Part shown: positions 1 through 8,263 of the stretch, one piece after another
Numbering within the stretch: the stretch's first letter is position 1
Layout: every line of letters begins with the position of its first letter
From: Desulfuromonas sp. DDH964
GTDB lineage: Bacteria > Desulfobacterota > Desulfuromonadia > Desulfuromonadales > DDH964
DNA: 64,000 nt
Assembly (NCBI RefSeq): GCF_001611275.1
Contig: NZ_CP015080.1
Location: 3,152,956-3,216,955 of the forward strand
Direction: 5' to 3'
Program-made: the position numbers and the translations under genes
Notes under the pieces: generated by a model
What the model was told of the DNA's origin: nothing
What the model saw: the letters and a program-made list of their open reading frames with translations, nothing else
The model's database searches: none

Positions 1-188
1 TGCGGCCCAAGGTCTTCTACCTCTTCGCCGACCCCGAGCTCGAAGCGCGCTCCGCCGGCCAGAAGCTACTGCTGCGCATCGGCCCGGATCATGCGGCCCG
101 GGTCAAGGCACTGCTGCGCAGCTACCGCCAGGAGCTTCGCGCCGTCAGCCGGGAGGGCGTAGCGGCGAGCGACCGGCAGCGCCCCTGA
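1..188 (+). CDS. C-terminal end of an unidentified protein (cut by window edge)
   Basis: An open frame enters from the left edge and stops with TGA at 186-188, giving about 61 codons. The visible tail is charged and helical-looking (many Arg, Leu, Ala, Glu), with a short stretch around VFYLFADPELEAR. No signal peptide, membrane segment or recognisable motif is present in what remains. I do not recognise the family. The gap of about 125 bp to the next gene holds no obvious terminator, so its relation to the TRAP receptor gene downstream is unknown. Confidence 0.55.
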   Translation, partial: RPKVFYLFADPELEARSAGQKLLLRIGPDHAARVKALLRSYRQELRAVSREGVAASDRQRP

Positions 189-314
189 ACACCCGGCCGG
201 GGCAAACGCAGATTTTTGTTGCCGTGATCGCCCCGAAACCAATATCGTGGTTGCGTGACCGCCCGCGCCACGAAGAAAACGCCCACCCTTAAAACCGGCA
301 AACAAGGAGGCCCG

Positions 315-1427
315 ATGCAGCGCCACCCCCTCTATCGCACCCTGGTCCCGGCAATCCTGTTCCTCTGCGCCCTGCTCTTCACCGGCTGCAGCGAACAGCA
401 GCCGACCGCCGCGCCGCAGGCTGCTGCCCCGGCGAAAAAGGTCATTACCTGGAAGCTGGCGATGACCTGGCCGACCAACGCGCCGATCTTCAGCGATGCC
501 GTCCATCACTTCGCAGCGAGCGTCGCCACCATGTCCGACGGCGAGCTGGTGATCCAGATCGACTCGGCCAACAAGACCAAGTCCCCCTTCGGAGTCCTCG
601 ACATGGTCAACGCCGGGCAGTACCAGATGGGGCACACCGCCTCCTACTACTGGAAGGGGACCGAACCGAGCACCATGTTCTTCACCACCATGCCCTTCGG
701 CATGACCGCCCCCGAGCAGTACGCCTGGTTCTACTACGGCGGCGGCATGGAGCTGATGCAGAAGGTCTATGAAAAGCACGGCGTCTACTCCTACCCCGGC
801 GGCAACACCGGGGTGCAGATGGGAGGCTGGTTCCGCAAGGAGATCAAGAGCCTGGCCGACCTCAAGGGGCTGAAGATGCGCGTCCCCGGCTTTGCCGGCG
901 AGGTCCTCGCCCAGCTCGGCGTCGTCGTCACCAATATCGCCCCGGGGGAACTTTACACCTCGCTGGAGCGGGGCAACATCGACGCCCTGGAGTGGGTCGG
1001 CCCGGCCCTCGATCTGAAGATGGGGTTCCAGAAGATCGCCCCCTACTACTACACCGGCTGGCACGAACCGGCCTCCGAGCTGCAGTTCATGATCAACCGC
1101 AAGGCCTTCGACGCGCTGCCGAAGCACCTGCAGGAGATCGTCGTCACCGCGATGAAGGCCGAGACTCTCGATGCCTATGCCCACATGTTCAACGACAACG
1201 CCGTCGGCCTGGCGTCGCTGAAGACCGAGTTCCCGGAGGTCAAGGTAAAAACCTTCCCGCCGGCGATTCTCGACGCCCTCAAGGCCGCCAACACCCGCCT
1301 GCTCGATGAGTACGCCGCCAAGGATCCGCTCTTCAAGGAGGTCCTCGACTCCCAGCGCGCCTACCTCGCCAAGGCCCGGGCCTGGTCGATCGTCTCGGAC
1401 TACGCCTATATGAAGGACAACCAGTAG
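315..1427 (+). CDS. TRAP transporter solute-binding lipoprotein (DctP/TakP type)
   Basis: This encodes a 370-residue periplasmic receptor of tripartite ATP-independent transporters, which capture carboxylates and hand them to DctQ/DctM membrane partners. The start is the ATG 8 bp after AAGGAGG; an upstream in-frame extension lacks a signal sequence. Residues 1-25 form a lipoprotein signal ending in FTGC, so Cys25 is the likely lipidated residue. The DctP fold covers about 40-355. The Arg in KMRVPG and the EWVGP motif (Glu226-Trp227) match ligand-binding positions known in the 2-oxo-acid receptor TakP, so a 2-oxo or mono-carboxylate ligand is an inference. No DctQM genes occur in the window, so it is either an orphan or served by distant permeases. 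Confidence 0.88.
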   Translation: MQRHPLYRTLVPAILFLCALLFTGCSEQQPTAAPQAAAPAKKVITWKLAMTWPTNAPIFSDAVHHFAASVATMSDGELVIQIDSANKTKSPFGVLDMVNAGQYQMGHTASYYWKGTEPSTMFFTTMPFGMTAPEQYAWFYYGGGMELMQKVYEKHGVYSYPGGNTGVQMGGWFRKEIKSLADLKGLKMRVPGFAGEVLAQLGVVVTNIAPGELYTSLERGNIDALEWVGPALDLKMGFQKIAPYYYTGWHEPASELQFMINRKAFDALPKHLQEIVVTAMKAETLDAYAHMFNDNAVGLASLKTEFPEVKVKTFPPAILDALKAANTRLLDEYAAKDPLFKEVLDSQRAYLAKARAWSIVSDYAYMKDNQ

Positions 1428-1471
1428 CCGCAGCATTTCGCTTGCATTCAATTTCTGGAAGGAGGCAGCAG

Positions 1472-2062
1472 ATGTCGGAAGAACCGATCAGGATTGGCGA
1501 GAAAGTCCAGAGCCTGCGCGCCAGGAAGAAGCTATCGCAGCAGGAGCTGGCAGAAAAAACCGGACTGGACGGCGCGACGATCGCCGCCATCGAGGCGGGG
1601 ACGGTCGATCCCCCCCTCGGCAACATCGTCAGCCTCGCCGACGCCTTCCAGGTCACGGTCGGCGAGCTCCTCGGCGACGACGCCGACTCCGCCTTCTGCA
1701 TCGTTCGCGGCGGCAACCGCAAGACCGTCTCCCGTTTCGGCTCCGCCGACGGCAAGGGGGGCGGCTACCGCTACGAGTCCCTCGGCCACCGCATGCAGAA
1801 CCGGCACATGGAGCCGTTCCTGGTGACCCTGACGCCGGGCGGCGCCCGCAGCGTCGCGGCCAACCAGCACATCGGCGAAGAGATCCTCTTCGTGCTGGAG
1901 GGGGAGGTCGAGGTGCGCCTCGCCGAGCATGCCGACCTCCTCTATCCGGGGGATTCGATCTATTACGATTCGAGCCTGCCCCATGTCGTCTCCTGCCATG
2001 GGGACGAGCCGGCGACGCTGCTGGCGGTGATTTACGCCAAGAAGGAGATGATCATCCTCTAG
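1472..2062 (+). CDS. XRE-family regulator with C-terminal cupin sensor domain
   Basis: A 196-residue protein starts at an ATG preceded by GGAAGGAGG. Residues 8-65 form a Cro/C1-type helix-turn-helix (KLSQQELAEKTGL followed by TIAAIEAG), and residues 110-190 form a single cupin barrel with the conserved HIGEEILFVLEGEVE strand. Such HTH-cupin proteins typically sense a small molecule and control a nearby transport or catabolic gene. It lies 44 bp behind the TRAP receptor in the same direction, so co-transcription and a role in controlling that receptor are plausible, but not shown. A strong terminator follows. Confidence 0.87.
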   Translation: MSEEPIRIGEKVQSLRARKKLSQQELAEKTGLDGATIAAIEAGTVDPPLGNIVSLADAFQVTVGELLGDDADSAFCIVRGGNRKTVSRFGSADGKGGGYRYESLGHRMQNRHMEPFLVTLTPGGARSVAANQHIGEEILFVLEGEVEVRLAEHADLLYPGDSIYYDSSLPHVVSCHGDEPATLLAVIYAKKEMIIL

Positions 2063-2104
2063 ATCGTTTCAGCGCCAGGGACAGGACAAACGCGCGCGAC
2101 GAAA

Positions 2105-2143
2105 GCGGGCATCCGGCTATTACCGGATGCCCGCTCTTCTTTT
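2105..2143 (+). terminator. Intrinsic terminator after the HTH-cupin gene
   Basis: A perfect 12-bp stem (GCGGGCATCCGG with its complement) closes a 6-nt loop and is followed by TCTTCTTTT. It sits between convergent genes (HTH-cupin on plus, nhaA on minus). The T-rich tail is on the plus side. Confidence 0.85.
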
Positions 2144-2179
2144 GTTGGCGAATTTCCCGGGCCGTCCCCGGCGCCGCGG

Positions 2180-3367
2180 TTACCGCTCCGGCAGCGCCGC
2201 CCGCGCCGAATTGCGCAGTAGCAGGTAGCCGAGCACTCCGGCGATGAGCGATCCGGCGAGGATGCCGATGCGGTGGGTCAGCAGGTAGTTGACCTCGCCG
2301 CCGGTGTGTTCGAAGGAGAGCCCGCCGATGAAGAGGCTCATGGTGAAACCAATACCGCACAGCGCCGCCACGCCGAAGAGCTGGCGAAAGCTCGACCCCT
2401 CCGGCAGTGGTGCCCAGCCAAGGCGGATCGCCCCCCAGGCGGCGCCGAAAACCCCGAGTAGTTTTCCCAGCACCAGGCCGAGGAGAATGCCGAGGGGGAC
2501 CGGCTCGAAGAGGTCGCCCCAGCCGAGGCCATGCAGGGGCACGCCGGCATTGGCGAAAGCGAAGAGGGGGAGGATGGCGAAGTTGACCCAGCCGTGGAGA
2601 TCTTCTTCCAGCGCCATCCCCGGCGTAATCTCCCGGTTGTCGCGGCTGCGCAGCGGGATGGCGAAGGCAAGGGCGACCCCGGCCAGGGTCGCGTGGACCC
2701 CCGATTTGAGGACGAAGATCCAGAGGAGCGCACCGACGAAGAGGTAGGGAGCGAGATGGAGGACACCGAAGCGGTTCTGCAGAAAGAGGACCACCAGGCA
2801 GGCGGCGGCAAGGAGGAGCATGCCGTGGGAGAGATCGCCCGAGTAGAAGAGGGCGATGATGACGATGGCCCCGAGGTCGTCCATGATCGCCAGGGCGAGC
2901 AGGAAGATCTTCAGCGACGGCGGCACGCGACTACCGAGCAGGGCGAGGACGCCGAGGGCGAAGGCAATGTCGGTGGCGGCGGGGATGGCCCAGCCGTTCA
3001 TGGCGACGGGGTCGCCCCAATTGACGAGCACGTAGCAAAGGGCGGGGAAGATCATGCCGCCGAGGGCGGCGACCCCCGGCAGGATGATCCGCGCCGGGCT
3101 CGAGAGCTGCCCCTCGAAAATCTCCCGCTTCACCTCGAGACCGATGAGGAGGAAGAAGACCGCCATCAGGCCGTCGTTGATCCAGAGCAGGAACGGCTTG
3201 GCGATGTGGATATGGCGACCGAGGCGCACCTCGAGGGGGGTGTCGAGAAAGTGATTATAGAGCCCCTCGAGGCCGCTGTTGGCACATATCATCGCCAGCG
3301 CGGTGGCCATCATCAGCAGGATGCCGACCGCCGAGGGCTGGTGCAGAAAATCCTTGATCCGTTGCAA
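2180..3367 (-). CDS. nhaA: Na+/H+ antiporter NhaA
   Basis: A 395-residue inner-membrane antiporter that exchanges cytoplasmic Na+ or Li+ for protons. Length and order of about 12 membrane segments match the family. The essential aspartates fall at the same numbers as in the E. coli protein: Asp133 in ATDIAFALG, and Asp163-Asp164 in IMDDLGAIV. The start ATG has a good ribosome site (AAAGGAGCC) a few bases upstream on the minus strand. It is monocistronic or leads nothing: the carbonic-anhydrase-like gene lies just upstream in the same direction with a 54-bp gap, so the two may share a transcript. Confidence 0.96.
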   Translation of the reverse strand: MQRIKDFLHQPSAVGILLMMATALAMICANSGLEGLYNHFLDTPLEVRLGRHIHIAKPFLLWINDGLMAVFFLLIGLEVKREIFEGQLSSPARIILPGVAALGGMIFPALCYVLVNWGDPVAMNGWAIPAATDIAFALGVLALLGSRVPPSLKIFLLALAIMDDLGAIVIIALFYSGDLSHGMLLLAAACLVVLFLQNRFGVLHLAPYLFVGALLWIFVLKSGVHATLAGVALAFAIPLRSRDNREITPGMALEEDLHGWVNFAILPLFAFANAGVPLHGLGWGDLFEPVPLGILLGLVLGKLLGVFGAAWGAIRLGWAPLPEGSSFRQLFGVAALCGIGFTMSLFIGGLSFEHTGGEVNYLLTHRIGILAGSLIAGVLGYLLLRNSARAALPER

Positions 3368-3421
3368 AAAGGCTCCTTTCGTTGTCCCGAGTCGCCTGCG
3401 AAGGCGGCCGCTGACTGCGGC

Positions 3422-4495
3422 TCAGTCGCCGATCAGTTCGAGGTTACGCGAACGCCAGTCGAGGACCGCCGTCCGTTTGAACATTTTACCGGCCAGGGCC
3501 GGGAATTCTTCCTTAAGAACCCCGGCGGCAAAGCGCGAGAGAAACCCGGCCTTCAGTTCCGCCCGCGCCCGGTCGACGCCGATTTCGTCGTAGGGGACCG
3601 AGGCGAGGAGGAGAAAACCGTCGCCGGGGATGCGGCCGGCCTGCATGTTGCTCTCGATGATGCCGGCCGCCTTGCGCAGCGGGTCGGCGAGGTCGGGGCT
3701 GTAGGGGCCGATGATCAGCGCCAGGTTGGGGGTATGGAGAAAGTCGAACCCGCGCCCGAGGCAGATCATCCACTCGCGGTGCTCGACATCGAGGCTGCGC
3801 TCCTGGCGCCTGGCCTGGGCACGTACTTCGGCGATGTGTTCGAGGTTGCCGTGCAACAGTGGCAGCAGGTCGGCGCGCATCTGCACCGGCATGTCGGGGA
3901 GGAGCCCGGCGAGGCGCGGCTCCAGGGTCGCGGCATCCCTGGCGGAGAGGCCGGCGAGGTCGAGGAGCGCGCCGTCGGCGCCGTGGATCATCAGCGCCTC
4001 CTCGTCGGTTTCGAAGCCGCAGACCAGCGGGTAGACGGTGCCGTGCCCCTGGCCGAAGATGTGCTCGACCTGGCGGCGGATTTCCCGGGTATGCTCGATC
4101 GCCAGATTGGTGTCGTAGTGGAAGCCGGCGCAGCCGCGCTTGGCATCCCCTTTCGACCAGTGGTAGGTGATCAAAAAGAGGACGCGGCGGCCGGCGCTGG
4201 TCATGCGCAGCACGTGGTGGGCGAGGACCTCGCCGAGGTGCGGCCAGCCGAGATCGAACATGCCGCCGAGGTTGCGGATCGGCATCAGGATGCCAGCCGG
4301 GGTGTTGGTGGCGACGGGGATGTTGATGCGCCCGTCCATGCACTTGAGGACGGCGATCGCCGTCGGGTGTTCGGCAAGGTAGCGCTCCCGCGCCAGCCAC
4401 GCCTCGGGACTGCGAAAGGTGCGTCCGTGACGGTCGGCGAGGTCGAAGAGCCACTCGATCCGCTCGGCGATCGGCCTGGTGTGAATTTCCCGCAT
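3422..4495 (-). CDS. Putative beta/carboxysomal-type carbonic anhydrase
   Basis: A 357-residue soluble protein without signal peptide. Residues 51-56 read KCMDGR, the Cys-x-Asp-x-Arg core of beta-class carbonic anhydrases. A second metal site is offered by His112 and Cys122, an H-x9-C spacing like that of the carboxysome shell enzyme CsoSCA rather than the HxxC of ordinary beta enzymes. CO2 hydration is therefore inferred from residue pattern, not from overall recognition. No shell proteins or RuBisCO occur nearby. It may sit in one transcript with nhaA, which would couple bicarbonate and proton handling to Na+ exchange. A non-enzymatic zinc protein is the alternative. Confidence 0.7.
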   Translation of the reverse strand: MREIHTRPIAERIEWLFDLADRHGRTFRSPEAWLARERYLAEHPTAIAVLKCMDGRINIPVATNTPAGILMPIRNLGGMFDLGWPHLGEVLAHHVLRMTSAGRRVLFLITYHWSKGDAKRGCAGFHYDTNLAIEHTREIRRQVEHIFGQGHGTVYPLVCGFETDEEALMIHGADGALLDLAGLSARDAATLEPRLAGLLPDMPVQMRADLLPLLHGNLEHIAEVRAQARRQERSLDVEHREWMICLGRGFDFLHTPNLALIIGPYSPDLADPLRKAAGIIESNMQAGRIPGDGFLLLASVPYDEIGVDRARAELKAGFLSRFAAGVLKEEFPALAGKMFKRTAVLDWRSRNLELIGD

Positions 4496-4609
4496 GACGG
4501 CACCTCTCGATTGGGGGTGGGACGGGGGAATCCTTCAACATCAACGCACGGTTACAGTAGCGGGGGGAGCCGGCAAAGTCAATCGATTGCGGTGTGGCGG
4601 AAGGCAGAT

Positions 4610-4966
4610 TCAGCGGACCGGGACCGGAATCGGCACCGTCTGCCGCTCCGTCCCCGAGCGCCGCGCCCGGAAGCGCTCCCCCTTCTCCAGCCCCAGCTCG
4701 TAGCCATCCTGCCCCGCCTGCCCCTGCGGAGTGTTCTGCCATTCGACCAGCAGCGGCGCCTCATTTCTCAGAGCAGTCTCGAAGCCGCGCTGGAACCAGT
4801 GCAGGAAGGCGTCGCGTACTTTCGGCGTGGGGTCGTAGGGGGTGACGGCGGCAAGGATGGTGACCGTGTTACCGCTGACGGAATAATCGAGGGTGAAGGA
4901 GTCGGTGGCGGCGCAGCTCAGGTTGGTCGAGAGGAGAATCAGGAGAGCGAGGAGAAGAGTGCGCAT
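4610..4966 (-). CDS. Small secreted protein, unknown function
   Basis: A 118-residue protein with a clear Sec signal (MRTLLLALLILLSTNLSCAA, cleavage near residue 20) and a ribosome site GAGGTGG before the ATG. The mature part is about 98 residues, with a beta-rich start (SFTLDYSVSGNTVTILAAV) and a basic C-terminus ending in PVPIPVPVR-like repeats of Val-Pro. I do not recognise the family. It lies about 115 bp upstream of the carbonic-anhydrase-like gene, in the same direction. Confidence 0.6.
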   Translation of the reverse strand: MRTLLLALLILLSTNLSCAATDSFTLDYSVSGNTVTILAAVTPYDPTPKVRDAFLHWFQRGFETALRNEAPLLVEWQNTPQGQAGQDGYELGLEKGERFRARRSGTERQTVPIPVPVR

Positions 4967-5005
4967 CGATCCACCTCAATGAAGGCATGCCAGGACGATA
5001 TGGAT

Positions 5006-5545
5006 TTAGTTGGTCAGATAGAGGTAAAGGTTGACCTCGACGTTCTTGTTCGTCGAATTGTAGAGATAAACCGAGTATTCGGGAAATCCGACCACATGCT
5101 TGGCAGACTCGGTTGTGAAATAGTGACTTACCCCGGAAACCACATCGGCAGTGACCTCCATGGGAAATAGAATTTTCTTGTCATTCCGAAATGCACGAAG
5201 AATTGGCTTCTCGTTCGGAATCAATAACGCGCCGACCTTGCCCGAGGAAAAGGTTTCACCCTGCACTTCCCCTTGAAGGCTAAGAACGATGGAAGTAAAA
5301 CCATCGGCCTGGATCGTCCCGGCATAAATCAGGTTGTCGGTATTGTCTCGCTGCACCGTCGGCACCAGAATCTGCTCGCGCCGATCCAGGAAGCTGTGCT
5401 TGATAAGCCCTTTGATGCCGACAGACCCGTCCACATTCTGCGTCTCGGGAAGGTTTACGACCCTGACATCCTGGACCTGGTCGGAGGCCACTGAGGGATG
5501 GGAACAAACAACCAAAAACAGAAGGGAGAGGATAAATTTCAGCAA
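5006..5545 (-). CDS. Secreted protein with VVNLPETQNV repeat-like strand
   Basis: A 179-residue exported protein. The start is TTG at 5545-5543, chosen because GGAGG stands 8-9 bp upstream and a hydrophobic signal (LKFILSLLFLVVCSHPSVA) follows at once; no ATG fits. The mature protein opens with VRVVNLPETQNVDGSVGIKG, a motif I associate with uncharacterised deltaproteobacterial exported proteins. The rest alternates hydrophobic and polar residues, as in a beta sandwich, and ends VNLYLYLTN. Function unknown; possibly displayed in the periplasm. It is the last gene before the insertion element. Confidence 0.65.
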   Translation of the reverse strand: MLKFILSLLFLVVCSHPSVASDQVQDVRVVNLPETQNVDGSVGIKGLIKHSFLDRREQILVPTVQRDNTDNLIYAGTIQADGFTSIVLSLQGEVQGETFSSGKVGALLIPNEKPILRAFRNDKKILFPMEVTADVVSGVSHYFTTESAKHVVGFPEYSVYLYNSTNKNVEVNLYLYLTN

Positions 5546-5707
5546 AGCCGTTACCTCCAGATATTCGTTTAAATTCGATGTGTTTTATAACGGGAGTGAT
5601 AACCGGCTGCGAAGGGACGGCTCAATCCAGTAGAAACCTTTTCGAGAATCGCGCCTGTATCACCAGTCCGGTTGATTATATTGATACTAGTGCAGGCCCC
5701 CTCCATA

Positions 5708-5754
5708 GATACCGGACCATCCGGTATCCTTTGAGAAACAAGAAACCCTCTCAA
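5708..5754 (+). promoter_or_regulatory. Paired hairpins in IS110 left flank
   Basis: Two stem-loops stand directly before the transposase gene. The first is a perfect 9-bp stem with 3-nt loop (GATACCGGA, CCA, TCCGGTATC; 5708-5728). The second is TTGAGA paired with TCTCAA around a 12-nt loop (5731-5754). They could be recombinase-binding ends, translational control of the transposase, or part of a structured RNA. Confidence 0.5.
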
Positions 5755-5771
5755 AGAAAGGAGCCTGCACC

Positions 5772-6821
5772 ATGAAATTCTACACGAAACAGCACCAATT
5801 CTATTGCGGCGTCGATCTGCATGCAGACGCCATGTACGTCTGCATCCTTGATGCGACCGGCGAGGTGGTGGTTCATCAGAACATCCCGACCAAACCGAAA
5901 AACTTCCTGCGACTGATCAAACCCTACCGCTCCGGCATCGTGGTCGGCTGCGAGTGCATGTTTACCTGGTACTGGCTGGCCGATCTGTGCACCGAGCAGG
6001 AGATTGACTTCGTCCTCGGTCATGCCCTCTACATGAAGGCAATTCACGGCGGCAAGGCCAAGAACGATCGCATCGATTCCCACAAGATCGCCGTACTGCT
6101 GCGCGGCGGTTCTTTTCCGCTGGCCTATACCTACCCCAAGCCGATGCGGGCGACGAGGGACTTGCTGCGCCGCCGCAATCATCTCGCCCGCAAACGGGGC
6201 GAACTCTTCGCCCACATCCAGAACACCGCCACCCAGTACAACCTCCCCGAGCCGCTGGGACGTATCGCCAAACCGAGCGAGCGCGGTGATCTGCTCAAAA
6301 AGTTTCCCGATTCGGTGGTACGTCGCATGGTCGAGGTCGACCTGCTCACCATCGAACATTACGAACAGCTGCTGGATCGACTGGAGCGGGAACTGGAGCG
6401 CATCGCCACCGGTCATGATCCGATCAACCTGGCGCTGCTCAAATCGATTCCCGGGGTCGGCAAGATCCTCGGCATGGTGATGCTCTACGAGATCGAGGAC
6501 ATCGCCCGCTTCCCCCGCGAGCAGGACTTTGCCTCCTATTGCCGGCTGGTCAAGCCGGGCAAGGAATCGAACGGCAAGCATTATGGCCATTCGGGCAAGA
6601 AGATCGGCAACGCCCATCTGCGCTGGGCTTTTGGCGAGGCCGTGGTGCTGATGCTCAAAGGGAACAAGCCGGCTCAAACCATGCTGCAACGCCTGGCCAG
6701 CAAGCACGGCAAGGGGAAAGCCCTGGCCATCCTGGCCCATCGTCTCGGTCGTGCCGTCTATTACATGCTCAAAAATCAGGTGCCCTTCGACCAGGACAGG
6801 TTCCTGCGCAAGGCCGCCTGA
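5772..6821 (+). CDS. IS110-family DEDD transposase
   Basis: A complete 349-residue recombinase. The N-terminal RuvC-like DEDD domain spans about 10-165, starting with YCGVDLHADAMYVCIL (first Asp) and containing GCECMFTWYW and KNDRIDSHKIA. The C-terminal Transposase_20 domain spans about 215-300 with SIPGVGKILG and the serine-bearing GHSGKKIGNAHLRWAFGEA. The ATG follows GAAAGGAGCC. No frameshift or internal stop is visible, so the enzyme is probably functional. Family members are guided by an element-encoded bridge RNA transcribed from one non-coding end. Confidence 0.95.
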   Translation: MKFYTKQHQFYCGVDLHADAMYVCILDATGEVVVHQNIPTKPKNFLRLIKPYRSGIVVGCECMFTWYWLADLCTEQEIDFVLGHALYMKAIHGGKAKNDRIDSHKIAVLLRGGSFPLAYTYPKPMRATRDLLRRRNHLARKRGELFAHIQNTATQYNLPEPLGRIAKPSERGDLLKKFPDSVVRRMVEVDLLTIEHYEQLLDRLERELERIATGHDPINLALLKSIPGVGKILGMVMLYEIEDIARFPREQDFASYCRLVKPGKESNGKHYGHSGKKIGNAHLRWAFGEAVVLMLKGNKPAQTMLQRLASKHGKGKALAILAHRLGRAVYYMLKNQVPFDQDRFLRKAA

Positions 6822-7356
6822 CGCGGAGGGGGCGGATCAGCCAGACCGTCTAACTGGAGGCAACCACAGCGGCGAGATAAGCTCGGCGGCCATAAGCAAG
6901 CGCAGACTTCTGGGCCAACAGCCCGACTTGGGCCGCATCATCCGCCAACTTCCGCCAGCCGGTTTGTTTTGATTGGAGGTCCGCCCCGCTCCAACAGCTT
7001 GCGCGATGGTCCAAAGGGCCCGCGCCGGATTCTGCCCCTTCCCCGATCCCGCACCTAACTGCGGCCATCGGCACCAAGATGGACCTCGCTATTTTGATTG
7101 GGACGGCATGAGGGCACGAGCGTGATTCCAGGCGGCAGGGAGAACCAGGTCGACAAAGACCGGCCCCTGCATCAAGAGCCTCGATAAGTGTTTGGAGCAG
7201 AATTCGTCTGCAGCCAGAAGAGAATCCCAAGCCGGAACCCGGTTGGCTCTTAAGTGATCAGTCGCATGTCAAAGAACGGGAGGGAAAACCTTTTTCGTTA
7301 TCGGACTTTTTTACCCTTGACGGCCGGGGGCCTGATAAGGGTTGTATGGCATTTGA
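6822..7356. other. 535-bp non-coding stretch after the transposase
   Basis: No credible gene on either strand. Up to about 7250 it is moderately GC-rich with several short complementary blocks; from about 7290 it turns AT-rich and merges into the following gene. In the IS1111 subgroup this is where the guide RNA would be encoded. An ORF of 126 codons on the minus strand (6850-7230) lacks a ribosome site and family resemblance and is not called. A hairpin with stem GGCATTT/AAATGCC (7348-7373) overlaps the stop of the next minus-strand gene. Confidence 0.5.
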
Positions 7357-7944
7357 TTATTTAACAAAATGCCAAGAAAAATTATCCAAACTTATTTCCC
7401 TTAAATCACCATTTGTATTTATGTATTTCTTTTTTTCTTTGAACACAACAGGTAGCCACTTTGATTCATAGTAGATACTTATTTCTGGACGCTTTCCAGG
7501 TTCAGCAACATTCAATTTGACATCATATTGTCCGTCGAAATTGTTGTCGAAATAACTCACATTGCTCAACATGTCCGGGGTCATATCGTAGGATTTGAAC
7601 TCTCCGGATTTCTCCCTAAGTTTAATCGACATCATTTTATTTTTTGAATCAATGAGCGAGATCTTGTCCTCGGAGACAAATACCTGCGGGAACCCTTTGC
7701 CTTGGGGCCAAAAAATCGCTTCAGAATTTTCTGAATTATTGCCTGGTACGACAATAGTGAAGGGGCCTAAATTGGCACCTCTTGCAGACTTGAGCCAAGG
7801 CATTAATTGCACCATGAACTCTTGGGTTTCTTTAGGGAATTCCCTGACGGTATTTGATGGTCGGTTATTCACCCAACCCCAAGCGCCAAAAACAATAATT
7901 GCTGTAAGGAGCCCAGCAAAGTACCACTTTAGGTTTCTCCTCAT
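7357..7944 (-). CDS. AT-rich orphan gene, membrane-anchored protein
   Basis: A 195-residue protein with one N-terminal membrane anchor (LKWYFAGLLTAIIVFGAWGW) and a polar periplasmic remainder. The region NNFDGQYDVKLNV resembles an Asp-rich calcium-loop segment (DNNFDGQYD), though a single loop is weak evidence. Codon use is strikingly AT-rich (many AAA, AAT, TTT) against GC-rich neighbours, and it lies beside an insertion element, so recent acquisition is likely. No family recognised. A strong dyad lies 40-80 bp upstream of the start. Confidence 0.65.
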   Translation of the reverse strand: MRRNLKWYFAGLLTAIIVFGAWGWVNNRPSNTVREFPKETQEFMVQLMPWLKSARGANLGPFTIVVPGNNSENSEAIFWPQGKGFPQVFVSEDKISLIDSKNKMMSIKLREKSGEFKSYDMTPDMLSNVSYFDNNFDGQYDVKLNVAEPGKRPEISIYYESKWLPVVFKEKKKYINTNGDLREISLDNFSWHFVK

Positions 7945-7983
7945 GCCCTCTCCATTTTATTGCCATACAACAGGGAATAGGAA

Positions 7984-8024
7984 GTTGCTGTTATATCCGA
8001 TATAACAGCAACTGTTATATCGGG
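7984..8024 (-). promoter_or_regulatory. Dyad plus third half-site upstream of orphan gene
   Basis: Bases 7984-8012 form a perfect 13-bp inverted repeat with a 3-bp centre (arms GTTGCTGTTATAT and complement). A further copy of the half-site TGTTATATCGG follows at 8013-8023. Three identical half-sites in alternating orientation, 40-80 bp before the start codon, look like an operator for a dimeric repressor; a cruciform or transcript hairpin is the alternative. Confidence 0.55.
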
Positions 8025-8105
8025 TCAAAATCCTTATAATTACGGAAGGTTAAGTTTTTACATTTCTTAATGAGCCACGCTCGCAGACTTTGCACCCGAC
8101 CACAC

Positions 8106-8142
8106 AAAAAACCGCCCACCGGAATACCCACCGGTTAAGCGG
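8106..8142 (-). terminator. Probable terminator downstream of truC
   Basis: Read on the minus strand: CCGC-TTAA-CCGG, an 8-nt loop, CCGG-TGG-GCGG, then six T. It lies about 120 bp beyond the truC stop. The rest of the 319-bp spacer 7945-8263 holds the dyad above and an 8-bp hairpin (ACCGGCAA/TTGCCGGT, 8226-8244) close to the truC stop, but no gene. Confidence 0.6.
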
Positions 8143-8263
8143 CCTTGTTTGAATCCCTTGAGGCTGGTCCCCTTGCCCGGCATCACCCCTCCAAAATTCC
8201 AAGCGAAAAAAGACCTCTCCTTCATACCGGCAATCCTTGCCGGTTGTCAATCATTTTGACGCC

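Larger units (their letters stand above)
5691..7250 (+). mobile_element. IS110-family insertion sequence (limits uncertain)
   Basis: The transposase at 5772-6821 defines the element. A 9-bp inverted match (GCCCCCTCC at 5696-5704 and GGAGGGGGC at 6825-6833) brackets it, resembling the subterminal inverted repeats known for the IS1111 subgroup. The non-coding stretch to about 7250 is compositionally different from the AT-rich gene beyond it and may belong to the element. IS110 members lack terminal repeats and target duplications beyond a short core, so exact ends cannot be fixed from one copy. Confidence 0.6.

Noticed and set aside
2531..5170. Long plus-strand open frame of 879 codons
   Set aside because: It lies antisense to nhaA and the carbonic-anhydrase-like gene, has biased acidic composition and no start signal; GC-rich DNA gives such shadows.
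6850..7230. 126-codon frame in the IS110 right flank
   Set aside because: No ribosome site, Cys/Arg-rich random look, and it overlaps the likely structured non-coding end.
8050..8250. 66-codon minus-strand frame after truC
   Set aside because: Covers the terminator hairpin, has no homology I recognise; its ATG context AAGGAGAG-like sequence lies inside the frame instead.
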